Positions 44,785-54,921 of a stretch of 64,000 nucleotides of DNA are shown in pieces. Position numbers and translations under genes: made by a program. The stretch lies in assembly GCF_016741775.1 (NCBI RefSeq), contig NZ_JAERRK010000008.1, positions 307,107 to 371,106 on the forward strand, written 5' to 3'. The notes under the pieces are model-generated. The model searched no databases. It had not been told where the DNA came from and was given only the letters and a program-made list of their open reading frames with translations. Positions within the stretch are counted from its first letter, which is position 1. Every line of letters starts with the position of its first letter. The DNA is from Streptomyces actinomycinicus (GTDB lineage Bacteria > Actinomycetota > Actinomycetes > Streptomycetales > Streptomycetaceae).

Positions 44785-44922
44785 GGACTCCGGCCGTGGT
44801 CTGCGCAACTGTGCGCGGGCCGTTTCGGCCGGACTACGGCCGTGGTCTGAGCAACCGTGCGCGGGCCGTTTCGGCCGGACTCCGGCCGTGGTCTGCGCAA
44901 CCGTGCGCGGGCCGTTTCGACT
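44785..44922. repeat. three tandem 46-bp repeats in the divergent promoter region
   Basis: GGACTCCGGCCGTGGTCTG-type units start at 44785, 44831 and 44877. The third ends at the -10 box of the homocysteine methyltransferase gene. Confidence 0.85.
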
Positions 44923-44927
44923 AGCGT
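44922..44927 (+). promoter_or_regulatory. leaderless -10 box of mmuM
   Basis: TAGCGT is exactly 6 nt before ATG 44934; no ribosome site. Confidence 0.55.
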
Positions 44928-44933
44928 CTTGGC

Positions 44934-45854
44934 ATGAACCGCAACACCTCCCCCAGGCTCGCCGACGCCCTCGCCGCCGGGACGGTCGTGCTCGACGGCG
45001 GGATGTCCAACCAGCTGGCGTCGGCAGGGCACGACCTGAGCGACGAACTGTGGTCCGCGCGGCTGCTCGCCGAAGGGCCCGAGGCGGTCACCGAGGCGCA
45101 CCTCGCCTACTTCCTGGCGGGCGCGAGCGTGGCGATCACCGCCAGCTACCAGGCCACCTTCGAGGGGTTCGGCAAGCGCGGCATCGGCCACGAGGAGGCC
45201 GCGCGGCTGCTCGCGCTCAGCGTGGAACTCGCCCGCGAGGCGGCCCGGCGGGCGGCGGACCGGGGCGTCGCACGGCCGTTGTGGGTCGCGGCGTCGGTCG
45301 GGCCGTACGGGGCGATGCTCGCGGACGGCTCCGAGTACCGCGGCCGGTACGGGCTGAGCGTGGCCGAGCTGGAGCGGTTCCACCGGCCGCGGATCGAGGC
45401 GCTGGCCGCCGCCGCGCCGGACGTCCTCGCGCTGGAGACCGTCCCGGACACCGACGAGGCGGCCGCGCTGCTGCGGGCGGTGCGGGGGGCCGGGGTGCCC
45501 GCCTGGCTGTCCTACACGGCCGACGGCCGGCGGACGCGTGCCGGCCAGCCCCTGGAGGAGGCGTTCGCCCTGGCCGCCGACGCGGACGAGGTGATCGCGG
45601 TCGGGGTCAACTGCTGCGCTCCGCAGGACGCGGCGCCCGCCGCCGAGATCGCGGCCCGGGTGACCGGCAAGCCGGTCGTGGTCTATCCCAACAGCGGCGA
45701 GTCCTGGGACGCGCGGGCGCGTGCCTGGGCCGGCCCTACGACGTTCAGCGCGGCGCAGGTCACGGCGTGGCGGGAGGCGGGCGCACGGCTGATCGGGGGA
45801 TGCTGCCGGGTGGGTCCGGACACGATCGCCTCGATCGCGTCCGCCGTGGGGTGA
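44934..45854 (+). CDS. mmuM: homocysteine S-methyltransferase
   Basis: 306 aa. Zinc-binding cysteines in GVNCCAP (227/228) and GGCC (290/291) and the DLSDELWSARLL motif identify the MmuM family, which uses S-methylmethionine or S-adenosylmethionine to make methionine from homocysteine. The start has no ribosome site, and TAGCGT lies 6 nt before it. Downstream a short copy of the gene's 3' end (ATCGCCTCCGCCGTGAGCTG near 45884-45903) begins a repeat-rich stretch. Confidence 0.92.
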   Translation: MNRNTSPRLADALAAGTVVLDGGMSNQLASAGHDLSDELWSARLLAEGPEAVTEAHLAYFLAGASVAITASYQATFEGFGKRGIGHEEAARLLALSVELAREAARRAADRGVARPLWVAASVGPYGAMLADGSEYRGRYGLSVAELERFHRPRIEALAAAAPDVLALETVPDTDEAAALLRAVRGAGVPAWLSYTADGRRTRAGQPLEEAFALAADADEVIAVGVNCCAPQDAAPAAEIAARVTGKPVVVYPNSGESWDARARAWAGPTTFSAAQVTAWREAGARLIGGCCRVGPDTIASIASAVG

Positions 45855-45904
45855 GGCCGGTTCACCCGGCCCACGGCGATGCGATCGCCTCCGCCGTGAG
45901 CTGA

Positions 45905-46228
45905 GTTCCGGCCACCGGCCCACCCGCTCGACAGTCCACCGCTCTCACCGGCCCACCCGCTCACCGGCTCACCACACTGCCCAGCCCACCGCACTCACCG
46001 GCCCACCCGCTCACCGGCCACCACACTGCCCAGCCCACCGCACTCACCGGCCCACCCGCTCACCGGCCACCACACTGCCCGGCCCACCGCGCTCACCGAC
46101 CCACCGCACTGCCCGGCCCACCGCACTCACCGGCTCACCGCACTGCCCGGCCCACCGCGCTCACCGACCCACCGCACTGCCCGGCCCACCGCACTCACCG
46201 GCTCACCGCACTGCCCGGCCCACCGCGC

Positions 46229-46230
<2 letters not shown>
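45905..46230. repeat. tandem 49- and 68-bp repeats built from 17-bp units
   Basis: CGGCCCACCGCACTCAC-like 17-bp units form a 49-bp set (45981, 46030) and a 68-bp set (46081, 46149, 46217). The final copy runs through the stop codon of the minus-strand carboxylesterase gene. 374 bp between the convergent genes contain nothing else apart from the mmuM 3'-end copy. Confidence 0.88.
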
Positions 46231-47943
<1,713 letters not shown>

Positions 47944-48162
47944 CGCCCACCAGCCCTTCGCGGTGCTCACCGCACGGGACGGCGCCCGTGCGCCGTTGTC
48001 ATCAGAGCACCACAGGGCGCGGACGTATTCCGGTGCACAGACCGTTCGCTGGGCCGTTCGGAGTACCCGGGGCGCCGTGGGAGCGGCGCCGGGCACCCGG
48101 TGGGCCGGCGGCAGGGGGCGTGCCGGCGGTGACCGACACCCACCCAAGATCGTTTACCGGGC

Positions 48163-48366
48163 ATGGAGCACACCACGCGTACCGCCGCGGCCCTCGCCGT
48201 GGCCGCAGCCGCCCTGGTCACCGCCTACGGCACGGCACACGCCGCCTGCCGCACCCTCGCCCCCGGACAGCAGCGCGCCACCGTGGCCGCTCCCACCGGC
48301 GAGCAGGACCCGAAGGAGGACGTCGAGGTCGACGAGAACGGCCGCCCCGACCTGAGGGAGGACTGA
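48163..48366 (+). CDS. small secreted protein of unknown function
   Basis: 67 aa. A short charged start, a hydrophobic core (ALAVAAAALVTAYGTAHA) and AHA cleavage site give a mature peptide of ~40 residues that is acidic and ends DLRED. No family is recognised. Start ATG 48163 lacks a clear ribosome site. It converges on the next small secreted protein, and a strong shared terminator lies between. Confidence 0.6.
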   Translation: MEHTTRTAAALAVAAAALVTAYGTAHAACRTLAPGQQRATVAAPTGEQDPKEDVEVDENGRPDLRED

Positions 48367-48388
48367 GCCCGGGGCCCGGGAGAACGGC

Positions 48389-48426
48389 GACGGCCGGGCA
48401 CCGCCCGCACGGGGTGCCCGGCCGTC
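48389..48426. terminator. bidirectional terminator
   Basis: Perfect 14-bp stem (GACGGCCGGGCACC and complement) with a 10-nt loop between convergent genes. Confidence 0.85.
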
Positions 48427-48440
48427 CGTCCGGTCCTGTC

Positions 48441-48695
48441 TCAGTCCTCCTCCGGACGGTCGGCGCCGACGAGCGCCTCCACCACGTCGACGGCGCTGCC
48501 GTCGTGGTCGCTGCCCGCGGTGCCGCTGCCCGTCTGGACGTTGCCCGCGCGGTCGACCTCCAGCCAGGAGTCGGCCTGGGAGTTGTCGATCACGGTGATC
48601 AGACTCCCGGACGGCGCGGCGGGAGCGGCACCGGCTCCGAGGAGCGCGGCGGCGGCCAGGGCGGCGACGCCGAGCCGGGGCAGGGCACGGCTCAC
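48441..48695 (-). CDS. small secreted protein coupled to the ICL-like gene
   Basis: 84 aa. GTG 48695 overlaps the upstream gene's stop by 4 nt (GTGA), so it depends on that gene's translation. A signal peptide (ALPRLGVAALAAAALLGAGA, cleavage after APA) yields a ~55-residue acidic mature peptide with DSWLEVDRAGNVQTG. No domain is recognised. It is unusual for an exported peptide to be coupled to a cytosolic enzyme. Confidence 0.7.
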   Translation of the reverse strand: MSRALPRLGVAALAAAALLGAGAAPAAPSGSLITVIDNSQADSWLEVDRAGNVQTGSGTAGSDHDGSAVDVVEALVGADRPEED

Positions 48696-49555
48696 ACGCC
48701 CACGCCCTCGGGGGTGAGCCGCTCCGGGGCGATGTTGCGTTCCAGCAGGCTGGTGGAGGCCTTCACGCCGACCCCGCTCGCGGGGTCCACCTCGGGCAGC
48801 CGGCCGTCGGCCGCCTTGAGGCCGGCGAGCGCGGCGTCCATGGCCTCGTGCGCGGCGAACAGGCACGGGGTGCTGTAGATCGCCACGTCGACGCCCAGGT
48901 CGGAGAGTTCACCGAGGGACAGGCGGGGCGACTTGCCGCCGGCGATCTGGTTGAAGAGCAGCGGCTTGTCGCCGACGACCTTGCGGATCCGCTCGATCCA
49001 CTCGACGCTGCGCACGCCGTCGACCAGGACCACGTCGGCGTCGGTGGCCGCGAGCCGCTCGGCGCGGTGCAGGATGTCGTGCTCGTCCGTGGCGTCGGTA
49101 CGGGCGACGACGACCAGGTCGTTGCGGGTCTCCAGGACCTTGTGCAGTTTCTCCAGGTACTCCTCCAGTGGCAGCACCTGCTTGCCGTCGGCGTGGCCGC
49201 AGCGGCGGGGCCGCTTCTGGTCCTCCAGGATCACGCCGGAGGCGCCGATGCGCTCCAGGCCCTCGACGACGTGACAGGCGACCTCGGGGTCGACGTACCC
49301 GTCGTCGATGTCGACCAGCAGGTGGTGGTGCGGGAAGGCGCCCCGCAGCCGCTGGACGAAGGCCACCATGTCGGGCCAGGCGATGAATCCGATGTCGGGC
49401 AGCCCGTAGTACGAGGCCGCGAAACCGAAGCCCGATACGAACATCCCGTCGTAGTGCTTGGCCGCGATCGACGCCGAGTACATGTCGTACACGCCGATCA
49501 GCGGTGTGGTCCCGGGCCCGGCGATGCGCTCGCGCAGCTTCTTACCGTAAGTCAA
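48692..49555 (-). CDS. isocitrate lyase/phosphoenolpyruvate mutase superfamily protein
   Basis: 287 aa. A TIM-barrel enzyme with FVSGFGFAASYYGLPD, DIDDGYVDP (metal Asp cluster), the loop EDQKRPRRCGHADG and VVARTDATDE. Family members cleave or rearrange C-C or C-P bonds in 2-methylisocitrate, oxaloacetate or phosphonopyruvate. The specific reaction is unclear. TTG 49555 is supported by AGGAG 7 nt upstream. The downstream secreted peptide gene overlaps it by 4 nt. Confidence 0.88.
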   Translation of the reverse strand: MTYGKKLRERIAGPGTTPLIGVYDMYSASIAAKHYDGMFVSGFGFAASYYGLPDIGFIAWPDMVAFVQRLRGAFPHHHLLVDIDDGYVDPEVACHVVEGLERIGASGVILEDQKRPRRCGHADGKQVLPLEEYLEKLHKVLETRNDLVVVARTDATDEHDILHRAERLAATDADVVLVDGVRSVEWIERIRKVVGDKPLLFNQIAGGKSPRLSLGELSDLGVDVAIYSTPCLFAAHEAMDAALAGLKAADGRLPEVDPASGVGVKASTSLLERNIAPERLTPEGVGV

Positions 49556-49856
49556 GGTCCGGCTCCTCCTGTGGGTGGGTGACGCGGGGCGGGGGGGCCA
49601 CGCGTCTCGACGCCCTTTGCCAAGACAAGAGCATCTCTAGATAGTCACGTGACCTTCCTCCTATGCGAGCTTTACTCACCCCAATGGCCGAGCCGGTTCA
49701 CCGCAGAAACGTCACTCGGCGAGCCGTCCCGCCCGGGCGAGCCCCGTTCGGGTGACTCGCGGGGGCCGGGCCGGGCAGGCGCCGGCGGATGCGACCGGGG
49801 TCCGCACGGAACAGGCGTCGGGCGGGCGTCCGTCCGGTCACCGTCGCACCGGATGC
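49556..49856. other. 301-bp region with GTCACGTGAC palindrome
   Basis: Probably holds the promoter of the ICL-like gene. A perfect 10-bp palindrome GTCACGTGAC (49644-49653) lies ~90 bp upstream of it. Otherwise nothing is recognised. Confidence 0.5.
49644..49653. promoter_or_regulatory. CACGTG-centred palindrome
   Basis: GTCACGTGAC is a perfect palindrome next to an AT-rich CTATCTAGAG stretch; possible regulator site. Confidence 0.3.
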
Positions 49857-50411
49857 TCAGCCGGCGCCTTCGGGCACGCCGTTGTCGGGTGCCTCGTCCC
49901 CGTACGAGGGCAGGTCGCCGCGCTCCACCGGGGTCGTGGCCGTGGGGGCCGGGGGCAGGAGCGCGGTGAGTTCGGCGGGCGAGGGACGGTGGACGGCGTC
50001 CGCGGCCTTACGGAGCACGTCGTCCGAGACCTTCTCGCCGCCGATCCGGACCACACGGCCCTTCGCGGGCGCCACACAGACGTAGCCCCCGGGGCAGTCG
50101 GCCGCGCCGCCCCGCTCGGCGTAGAGATGCACCACGGCACCGCCCTCCGCCCAGTACGCGGCGGAGAAGCCGTCGTCGCCGTTCACCCCGACGGACTGCT
50201 GCGCGAGCGTGAAGCCCGGTACGTCGGTGACGTAGACGAGTTCCGGCGCGATGCCCAACGAGCGCAGGCGGGCATCCAGTTCGGCCTGCCGCTCGGTGGC
50301 GCGGGGCGTCGGGGTGCGGGTGCCGCCCGCATCCGCCTTCTCGGTGCCGCAGGCCGTGAGGAGCGCGGGCAGGAGCAGCAGCAGCGGCAGGGCGCGTATC
50401 GGACGGATCAT
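49857..50411 (-). CDS. lipoprotein of unknown function
   Basis: 184 aa from ATG 50411. A lipobox LLTAC-G (Cys21) gives a membrane-anchored lipoprotein. The rest is soluble, with two Cys (DCPGGYVC) that may form a disulfide, and a C-terminal Pro/Thr tail. No known domain. It is divergent from the DUF817 gene. Confidence 0.82.
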   Translation of the reverse strand: MIRPIRALPLLLLLPALLTACGTEKADAGGTRTPTPRATERQAELDARLRSLGIAPELVYVTDVPGFTLAQQSVGVNGDDGFSAAYWAEGGAVVHLYAERGGAADCPGGYVCVAPAKGRVVRIGGEKVSDDVLRKAADAVHRPSPAELTALLPPAPTATTPVERGDLPSYGDEAPDNGVPEGAG

Positions 50412-50515
50412 GCCCCCATGCTGCCGCACGGGTGGTCCACTCCGCGGGTCCGGGCGACCACCGGGGCACGGCCGTCGGCGCCGGACGGGCCGCCGGGGGC
50501 ACCTCCGCCAAGCAT

Positions 50516-50545
50516 TTGAACGCGTTCAATTGCACCCTCTAGGAT
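50516..50545 (+). promoter_or_regulatory. promoter with operator of the DUF817 gene
   Basis: TTGAACGCGTTCAA (50516-50529) is a perfect 14-bp palindrome whose left half TTGAAC serves as -35; TAGGAT (50540-50545) is the -10, 18 bp away. A TetR-type repressor could bind here. Confidence 0.6.
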
Positions 50546-50578
50546 CGGGGCCCTCACCGTCGGCGTGAAGGAGGGGGC

Positions 50579-51436
50579 ATGCGCCACGAGGAGCGGTGCG
50601 ACAGGCACAAGCTCCGGCACGGACTCGGGCAACTGGTCCGGTTCGGGGTGCTGCAGGCGCGCGCCTGCGTCTTCGCCGTGGCCCTGCTGGCGGGCATCGG
50701 CGCCTCCCGGCTGCTGCCCCCGCTGCCCGTGGCGCGCTACGACCTGGTCCTGGTCTACGGCGTCCTGCTCACCCTCGTCGCCCGCCGGCTGGGCTGGGAG
50801 ACCCGGCGGGACACCGCCGTGATCGCCGTGTGCCATGCGGTGGGTCTGCTGTTCGAGCTGGTCAAGGTGCGCATGGGGTCGTGGAGTTACCCGGAGGACG
50901 CCCTCACGAAGATCGCCGGGGTGCCGCTGTACGGGGGTTTCATGTACGCGGCGGTCGCCGGCTACGTGTGCCGGGCCCGACGGCTGATGCGGCTGCGCTA
51001 CACCCGCTATCGCGCCGCCGCCACCACCCTGGTGGCCGCCGCCGTCTATCTCAACTTCTTCACCCATCACTGGATACCCGACCTGCGCTGGCCGCTCGCG
51101 CTCGCGATGGCCGCGGCGACCGCCGGCACCTGGGTGGGCTTCAGCGTGGGCGCACACCGCTACCGCATGCCCCTGGCCGTCTCCTTCGTCCTGATCGGCT
51201 TCTTCCTGTGGGTCGCCGAGAACGCCGCGACGTATGCGGGCGCCTGGAGCTACCCGCAGCAGACCGGCGGCTGGCAGCCGGTGCCGCTGACCAAGTTCGG
51301 CGCCTGGGCGCTGCTGATCAGCGTGACCTTCGTGCTCGTCGAACACTTCACGGGAGCCCGCACCGCCCACCGCGCCGGGCCCCCGGAGCCGGGCCGGTGC
51401 GTGCCACCCGTGTCCGATTCCTTCAAGACCGGCTGA
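50579..51436 (+). CDS. DUF817 membrane protein
   Basis: 285 aa with about 7 hydrophobic segments. EVKMGSWSYPE-like ELVKVRMGSWSYPEDAL, LYGGFMYAAVAGY and HHWIPD mark DUF817. Function is unknown. ATG 50579 follows GGAGGGGG. A VOC-family gene follows 24 bp later on the same strand. Confidence 0.85.
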   Translation: MRHEERCDRHKLRHGLGQLVRFGVLQARACVFAVALLAGIGASRLLPPLPVARYDLVLVYGVLLTLVARRLGWETRRDTAVIAVCHAVGLLFELVKVRMGSWSYPEDALTKIAGVPLYGGFMYAAVAGYVCRARRLMRLRYTRYRAAATTLVAAAVYLNFFTHHWIPDLRWPLALAMAAATAGTWVGFSVGAHRYRMPLAVSFVLIGFFLWVAENAATYAGAWSYPQQTGGWQPVPLTKFGAWALLISVTFVLVEHFTGARTAHRAGPPEPGRCVPPVSDSFKTG

Positions 51437-51448
51437 CCGGCGGCCGCC

Positions 51449-51454
51449 TACGGT
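51449..51454 (+). promoter_or_regulatory. leaderless -10 box of the VOC gene
   Basis: TACGGT is exactly 6 nt before ATG 51461; no ribosome site. Confidence 0.5.
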
Positions 51455-51460
51455 GGCCGC

Positions 51461-51862
51461 ATGACCGAACGATTCGCCGTGATCGGCCTGGTGGCCGCCG
51501 ATCTCGCCGCCACCCTCGCCTTCTACCGCCGCCTCGGGCTGGTCTTCCCGCCGGGAGCCGAGGACCAGCCGCACGTCGAGGCCGAGCTGCCCGGCGGGCT
51601 GGTGCTCGCCGTGGACACCGAGGAGACCGTCCGCTCCTTCCACCCCGGCTGGCAGCCGCCCGCCGGCGGGGGCCGGATCACGCTCGCCTTCCGCTGCGGC
51701 TCCCCCGCCGAGGTCGACGCCCGCTACCAGGACCTGGTGGCCGCCGGCCACCACGGAGAGCTGAAGCCCTGGGACGCCTTCTGGGGCCAGCGGTACGCCA
51801 CCGTGCACGACCCCGACGGCAACGGCGTCGACCTGTTCGCGCCGCTGTCAGCCGCCGAGTAG
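51461..51862 (+). CDS. VOC/glyoxalase-fold protein
   Basis: 133 aa. Paired beta-alpha-beta modules (FAVIGLVAADLAATLAFYRRLGL; YATVHDPDGNGVDLFAPL) match the vicinal oxygen chelate family. These bind metal or drugs; a glyoxalase or antibiotic-binding role is possible but not shown. Its last 15 bp overlap, tail to tail, the end of the AraC-type gene. Confidence 0.85.
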   Translation: MTERFAVIGLVAADLAATLAFYRRLGLVFPPGAEDQPHVEAELPGGLVLAVDTEETVRSFHPGWQPPAGGGRITLAFRCGSPAEVDARYQDLVAAGHHGELKPWDAFWGQRYATVHDPDGNGVDLFAPLSAAE

Positions 51863-52531
51863 CTCCCCGAGCGGCATACCCGTCAACTGCCGGACGTCCC
51901 GGGCCAGGTGAGACTGGTCCGCATAGCCGGCCCGGATCGCCGTCTCGGCGTACGGCGTGCCCGAGCGGGCGAGGGCCAGCGCACGCTGCAGGCGCAGGAT
52001 GCGGGCCAGGGTCTTCGGGCCGTACCCGAACGCGGCCTGGCAGCGGCGGTGCAACCGGCGTGCGCCGATGCCGAGTTCGTCGGCCGTGGCGGACACCGGG
52101 CGCCCCTCGTCCAGGCACTCCACCAGCCGGCGCAGCAGCGGGTCGGGGGCGGGTGCCTGCGCCGCCAGGTCCAGGGCGAGGTCCTCCAGCGCGCTCGCCG
52201 GGTCCACGGCCGCCGTCACGCGGTCCCGCAGTCCGCGTACCCGCGCGGCGGGCCAAAGGTCCGCCAACTCCACCCGCCGGTCACGCAGTTCGTGCGCCGG
52301 GACGCCGAGCAGGGTGGGCGCGGTGCCGGGGAAGAAGCGGACGCCCGCCCAGGACCGGGCCGGGCCCCGGGGCACGTGGGGACGGGTGTCGGGCCCCGCG
52401 ACCAGCAGCCGGCCCTCGCTCCACAGCAGGTCCATGCAGCCGTCGGGCAGCACGGGCCGGCCGTCGGCACCGCTCGGGGAGTTCGTCCACACGACCGCAC
52501 CGGCCAGGCGGGAAGCGCGCTCCGCATACAC
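51848..52531 (-). CDS. AraC-family transcriptional regulator
   Basis: 227 aa. A short N-terminal domain (VWTNSPSGADGRPVLPDGCMDLLW) is followed by two AraC helix-turn-helices (VSATADELGIGARRLHRRC...ETAIRAGYADQSHLARDVRQLTGM). GTG 52531 has TACGCT 7 nt upstream and no ribosome site (leaderless). The target is probably the neighbouring VOC gene or DUF817, but this is inference. Confidence 0.88.
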   Translation of the reverse strand: MYAERASRLAGAVVWTNSPSGADGRPVLPDGCMDLLWSEGRLLVAGPDTRPHVPRGPARSWAGVRFFPGTAPTLLGVPAHELRDRRVELADLWPAARVRGLRDRVTAAVDPASALEDLALDLAAQAPAPDPLLRRLVECLDEGRPVSATADELGIGARRLHRRCQAAFGYGPKTLARILRLQRALALARSGTPYAETAIRAGYADQSHLARDVRQLTGMPLGELLGG

Positions 52532-52538
52532 GGCAGCC

Positions 52539-52544
52539 AGCGTA
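52539..52544 (-). promoter_or_regulatory. leaderless -10 box of the AraC-type gene
   Basis: TACGCT on the minus strand, 7 nt before GTG 52531. Confidence 0.5.
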
Positions 52545-52573
52545 CGCCGCGGACGGCACCGGGGCGCGACCCC

Positions 52574-52946
52574 TCAGGAGCGGAGCGCTGCGCCGCCCGT
52601 CCGGTGTTCCTGGGGGCTCACTCCGTACATGCGTTCGAAGGCGGTCGACAGGGCGAACGCGGGCGGTGTCCGGGGTGTCGGCACAGGTGTACGGCTCCGG
52701 GCCGCGCGCGATCGCCAGGCCGCCCGGTCCCAGCCGCACCGGCTCCTCGCCGGCGTCCGGGGTGATCCAGCAGCCGCCCCGCGCCATGACCATCACCGTG
52801 AGCGGCGCCCGGTCCGCCACGCGCACGGACCACGGTGGGTCGAAACACGCGCGGATCATGAAGGCGCCACGCGCGCGGGGACCGTCCAACAGACCGGCGA
52901 GGGGGTCGCCCCGCACGAGGGTGCCCGGGCGTGGGGGAGCGTCCAT
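52574..52946 (-). pseudogene. AraC-family regulator remnant
   Basis: The N-terminal cupin-like domain is readable from ATG 52946 (LAGLLDGPRARGAF, GPGGLAIARGPEPYTCAD), then jumps, in another frame, to the last residues of an AraC HTH (FALSTAFERMYGVSPQEHR). Most of the ligand-domain end and the DNA-binding domain are lost. Confidence 0.75.
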
Positions 52947-53018
52947 GGAGGCAGCGTAGACGCACGCTTATGGAGACGAGCCGCTCGGCGATGTCCCCGC
53001 GGTGTGCCCGGCAGTTGA

Positions 53019-53511
53019 CTGGCAGGCACGACACAGAACGCGGAGTGCGCGGGGCACGGTGCGCTGGCCGAGGAGCTGCGGGAGAGCGGGGAGCTGGTGT
53101 TCCCGGGGGGCACGGTGCGGGAGCCGTTCGTCGACCTGCGGGACGTGGCGGACGTGGTGACGGCCCTGCTCACCGAGGGGGGAACGGTACGCGGACCGGT
53201 TCGCCGGGCGGACCCTGGAGGTGTCCGGGCCGCGGCTGCTGAGCTTCGGTGAGGCGGTCGCGGAGATCGCGGCGGTGTCGGGGCGCGCGCTGTCGTACCG
53301 GGCGGTCGCGCCCCGGGACTACGGTGCGCGGCTGGCCGGGTTCGGTGTGCCGCCGCAGGAGGCGGAGTTCCTGACCGGGCTGTTCGGGTCCCTGCTCGAC
53401 GGGCGGAACGCCCACCTCTCGGACGGGGTGCGGCAGGTGCTGGGCCGTGCGCCGCGGGACTTCGGCGACTTCGCCCGCGAGGCCGCCGCGGCCGGCGTGC
53501 GGAGGAGCTGA
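53019..53511 (+). pseudogene. NmrA/SDR-type NAD(P)-binding protein remnant
   Basis: The 3' half of an NmrA-like oxidoreductase is readable: ELRESGELVFPGGTVREPFV, then SGPRLLSFGEAVAEIAAVSG. A G-run (53177-53182) with one extra base breaks the frame; five Gs would restore LTEGERYADRFAG. The N-terminal nucleotide-binding half is missing. It diverges from the AraC remnant, so the pair was probably once a regulator and its target. Confidence 0.75.
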
Positions 53512-53526
53512 TCCCGCCCGGCGGGG

Positions 53527-53560
53527 CCCCGGCGGGCGGGACTCGCCCCGCCCGCCGGGG
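53527..53560. terminator. bidirectional terminator
   Basis: Perfect 14-bp stem (CCCCGGCGGGCGGG and complement) with a 6-nt loop between the remnant gene and the BrkB-like gene. Confidence 0.8.
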
Positions 53561-53615
53561 ACATCACGGGACCGGCGGCGCCCACCCCTCCTGCGGGTGC
53601 GCGCCGCCCGGGGCG

Positions 53616-54791
53616 TCACCGGTCCGGACGTGCCGGGCCGCCGTTGCCCGCGTCCGTCCCGTGGCCCCGGTGCGCGTGGTGGTGGGGGTTCTTGGCGTGG
53701 GTGCGGAGGCGGGCCGTGACGTCCTCCGGGGGCAGGAAGCGGGACCAGCGCTCGGGGAACTCCGAGGGCATGTCGGGGTCGTCGGGGTCGGCCTCGCGGG
53801 CCGCGGCGGCGCGGGCGACGTACTCGGCGACCTGGGCCTCCCGGATCCGCTCGTTCGCCTCGCGGGCGGCGGCCGTCGCGGCGGCGGGCCATACCCGGTC
53901 GATCGCCGCGTTCACCGCCGCGCCGACGAGCACGGCGAAGGCGGACACGCCGATCCACAGCAGCACGGCGACGGCGGCGGCGAGAGAGCCGTAGATCGTG
54001 GCGCCCTCGATGGTGTTCGTGAGGTAGATGCGCAGCAGGAAGCTGCCCAGGACCCACATGGCGAGGGCGACCAGGGCGCCGGGCACGTCCTCGATCCACG
54101 GGGAGCGGACCGGCACGGACACGTGGTACAGGGTGGTCAGGAAGACGATGGACAGGACGATCACGACCGGCCAGTACAGGACCTGGACGACCGTCTCCGA
54201 CCAGGGCACCACCCGCACCACCGCGTCCGGCCCGGCCACCATCAGCGGCAGCGCCACCGAGCCGATCAGCAGGGCCACGATGAACAGCAGGAACGCCATG
54301 ATCCGGGTCTTGACGATGCCGCGGACGCCGTCGAGCCCGTACATCACGGTGATGGTGTCGATGAAGACGTTCACCGCGCGCGAGCCCGACCACAGGGCGA
54401 ACAGGAAGCCGATGGAGATGACGTCGGGCCGGCCGCCCTGCATCACGTCGTGCAGGATGGGCTCGGCGATCTCCTTCACGCCCTTGTCGGACAGGACCGT
54501 CCGGGAGGCCTCCAGGAGGTTGGTCTCCAGGCTGTGGATGGTGTCGGCGCCGGTCCAGTCGTCGACGTAGCCGAGCAGTCCGATGAGGCTGAGCAGCAGC
54601 GGCGGCACGGACAGCAGCGTGAAGAACGCCGCCTCGGCCGCCAGGCCCAGGATGCGGTACTCCATGCAGGAGTCGACGGTGTCCTTGAGCAGCAGCCAGG
54701 CGGTCCTGCGCTTGGAGACGTTCCGGTAGAGGGCTCTGGCCCGGTGGAGCCGACCGGCCGGCCGCTCGGGGGTTTCACTTGCTGGCTGCAC
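53616..54791 (-). CDS. YihY/BrkB-family membrane protein
   Basis: 391 aa with about six hydrophobic segments (GLAAEAAFFTLLSVPPLLL, FLFALWSGSRAVNVFIDTI, GALVALAMWVLGSFLLRIYL) characteristic of the YihY/virulence factor BrkB family of inner-membrane proteins, function unknown. The C-terminus is basic and His/Ala-rich. GTG 54791 has TACCTT 6 nt upstream (leaderless). It diverges from the AidB-like gene with both promoters in 130 bp. Confidence 0.88.
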   Translation of the reverse strand: MQPASETPERPAGRLHRARALYRNVSKRRTAWLLLKDTVDSCMEYRILGLAAEAAFFTLLSVPPLLLSLIGLLGYVDDWTGADTIHSLETNLLEASRTVLSDKGVKEIAEPILHDVMQGGRPDVISIGFLFALWSGSRAVNVFIDTITVMYGLDGVRGIVKTRIMAFLLFIVALLIGSVALPLMVAGPDAVVRVVPWSETVVQVLYWPVVIVLSIVFLTTLYHVSVPVRSPWIEDVPGALVALAMWVLGSFLLRIYLTNTIEGATIYGSLAAAVAVLLWIGVSAFAVLVGAAVNAAIDRVWPAAATAAAREANERIREAQVAEYVARAAAAREADPDDPDMPSEFPERWSRFLPPEDVTARLRTHAKNPHHHAHRGHGTDAGNGGPARPDR

Positions 54792-54797
54792 GACCCA

Positions 54798-54803
54798 AAG
54801 GTA
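54798..54803 (-). promoter_or_regulatory. leaderless -10 box of the BrkB-like gene
   Basis: TACCTT on the minus strand exactly 6 nt before GTG 54791. Confidence 0.55.
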
Positions 54804-54909
54804 TCCGCAGCACGGGACCGCCCTCACCTTTCGGGGCAGGTGACCGCATCCAAAGCGCCCGGCGGCGCCCGTGTGCCACTCTGGAGGCCATCATCGCCGC
54901 CTTCCCGGG

Positions 54910-54915
54910 TAGGTT
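54910..54915 (+). promoter_or_regulatory. leaderless -10 box of the AidB-like gene
   Basis: TAGGTT exactly 6 nt before ATG 54922. Confidence 0.55.
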
Positions 54916-54921
54916 CGATCC

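Noticed and set aside
50516..50529. LexA box
   Set aside because: The GAAC and GTTC halves are separated by 2 nt rather than 4.
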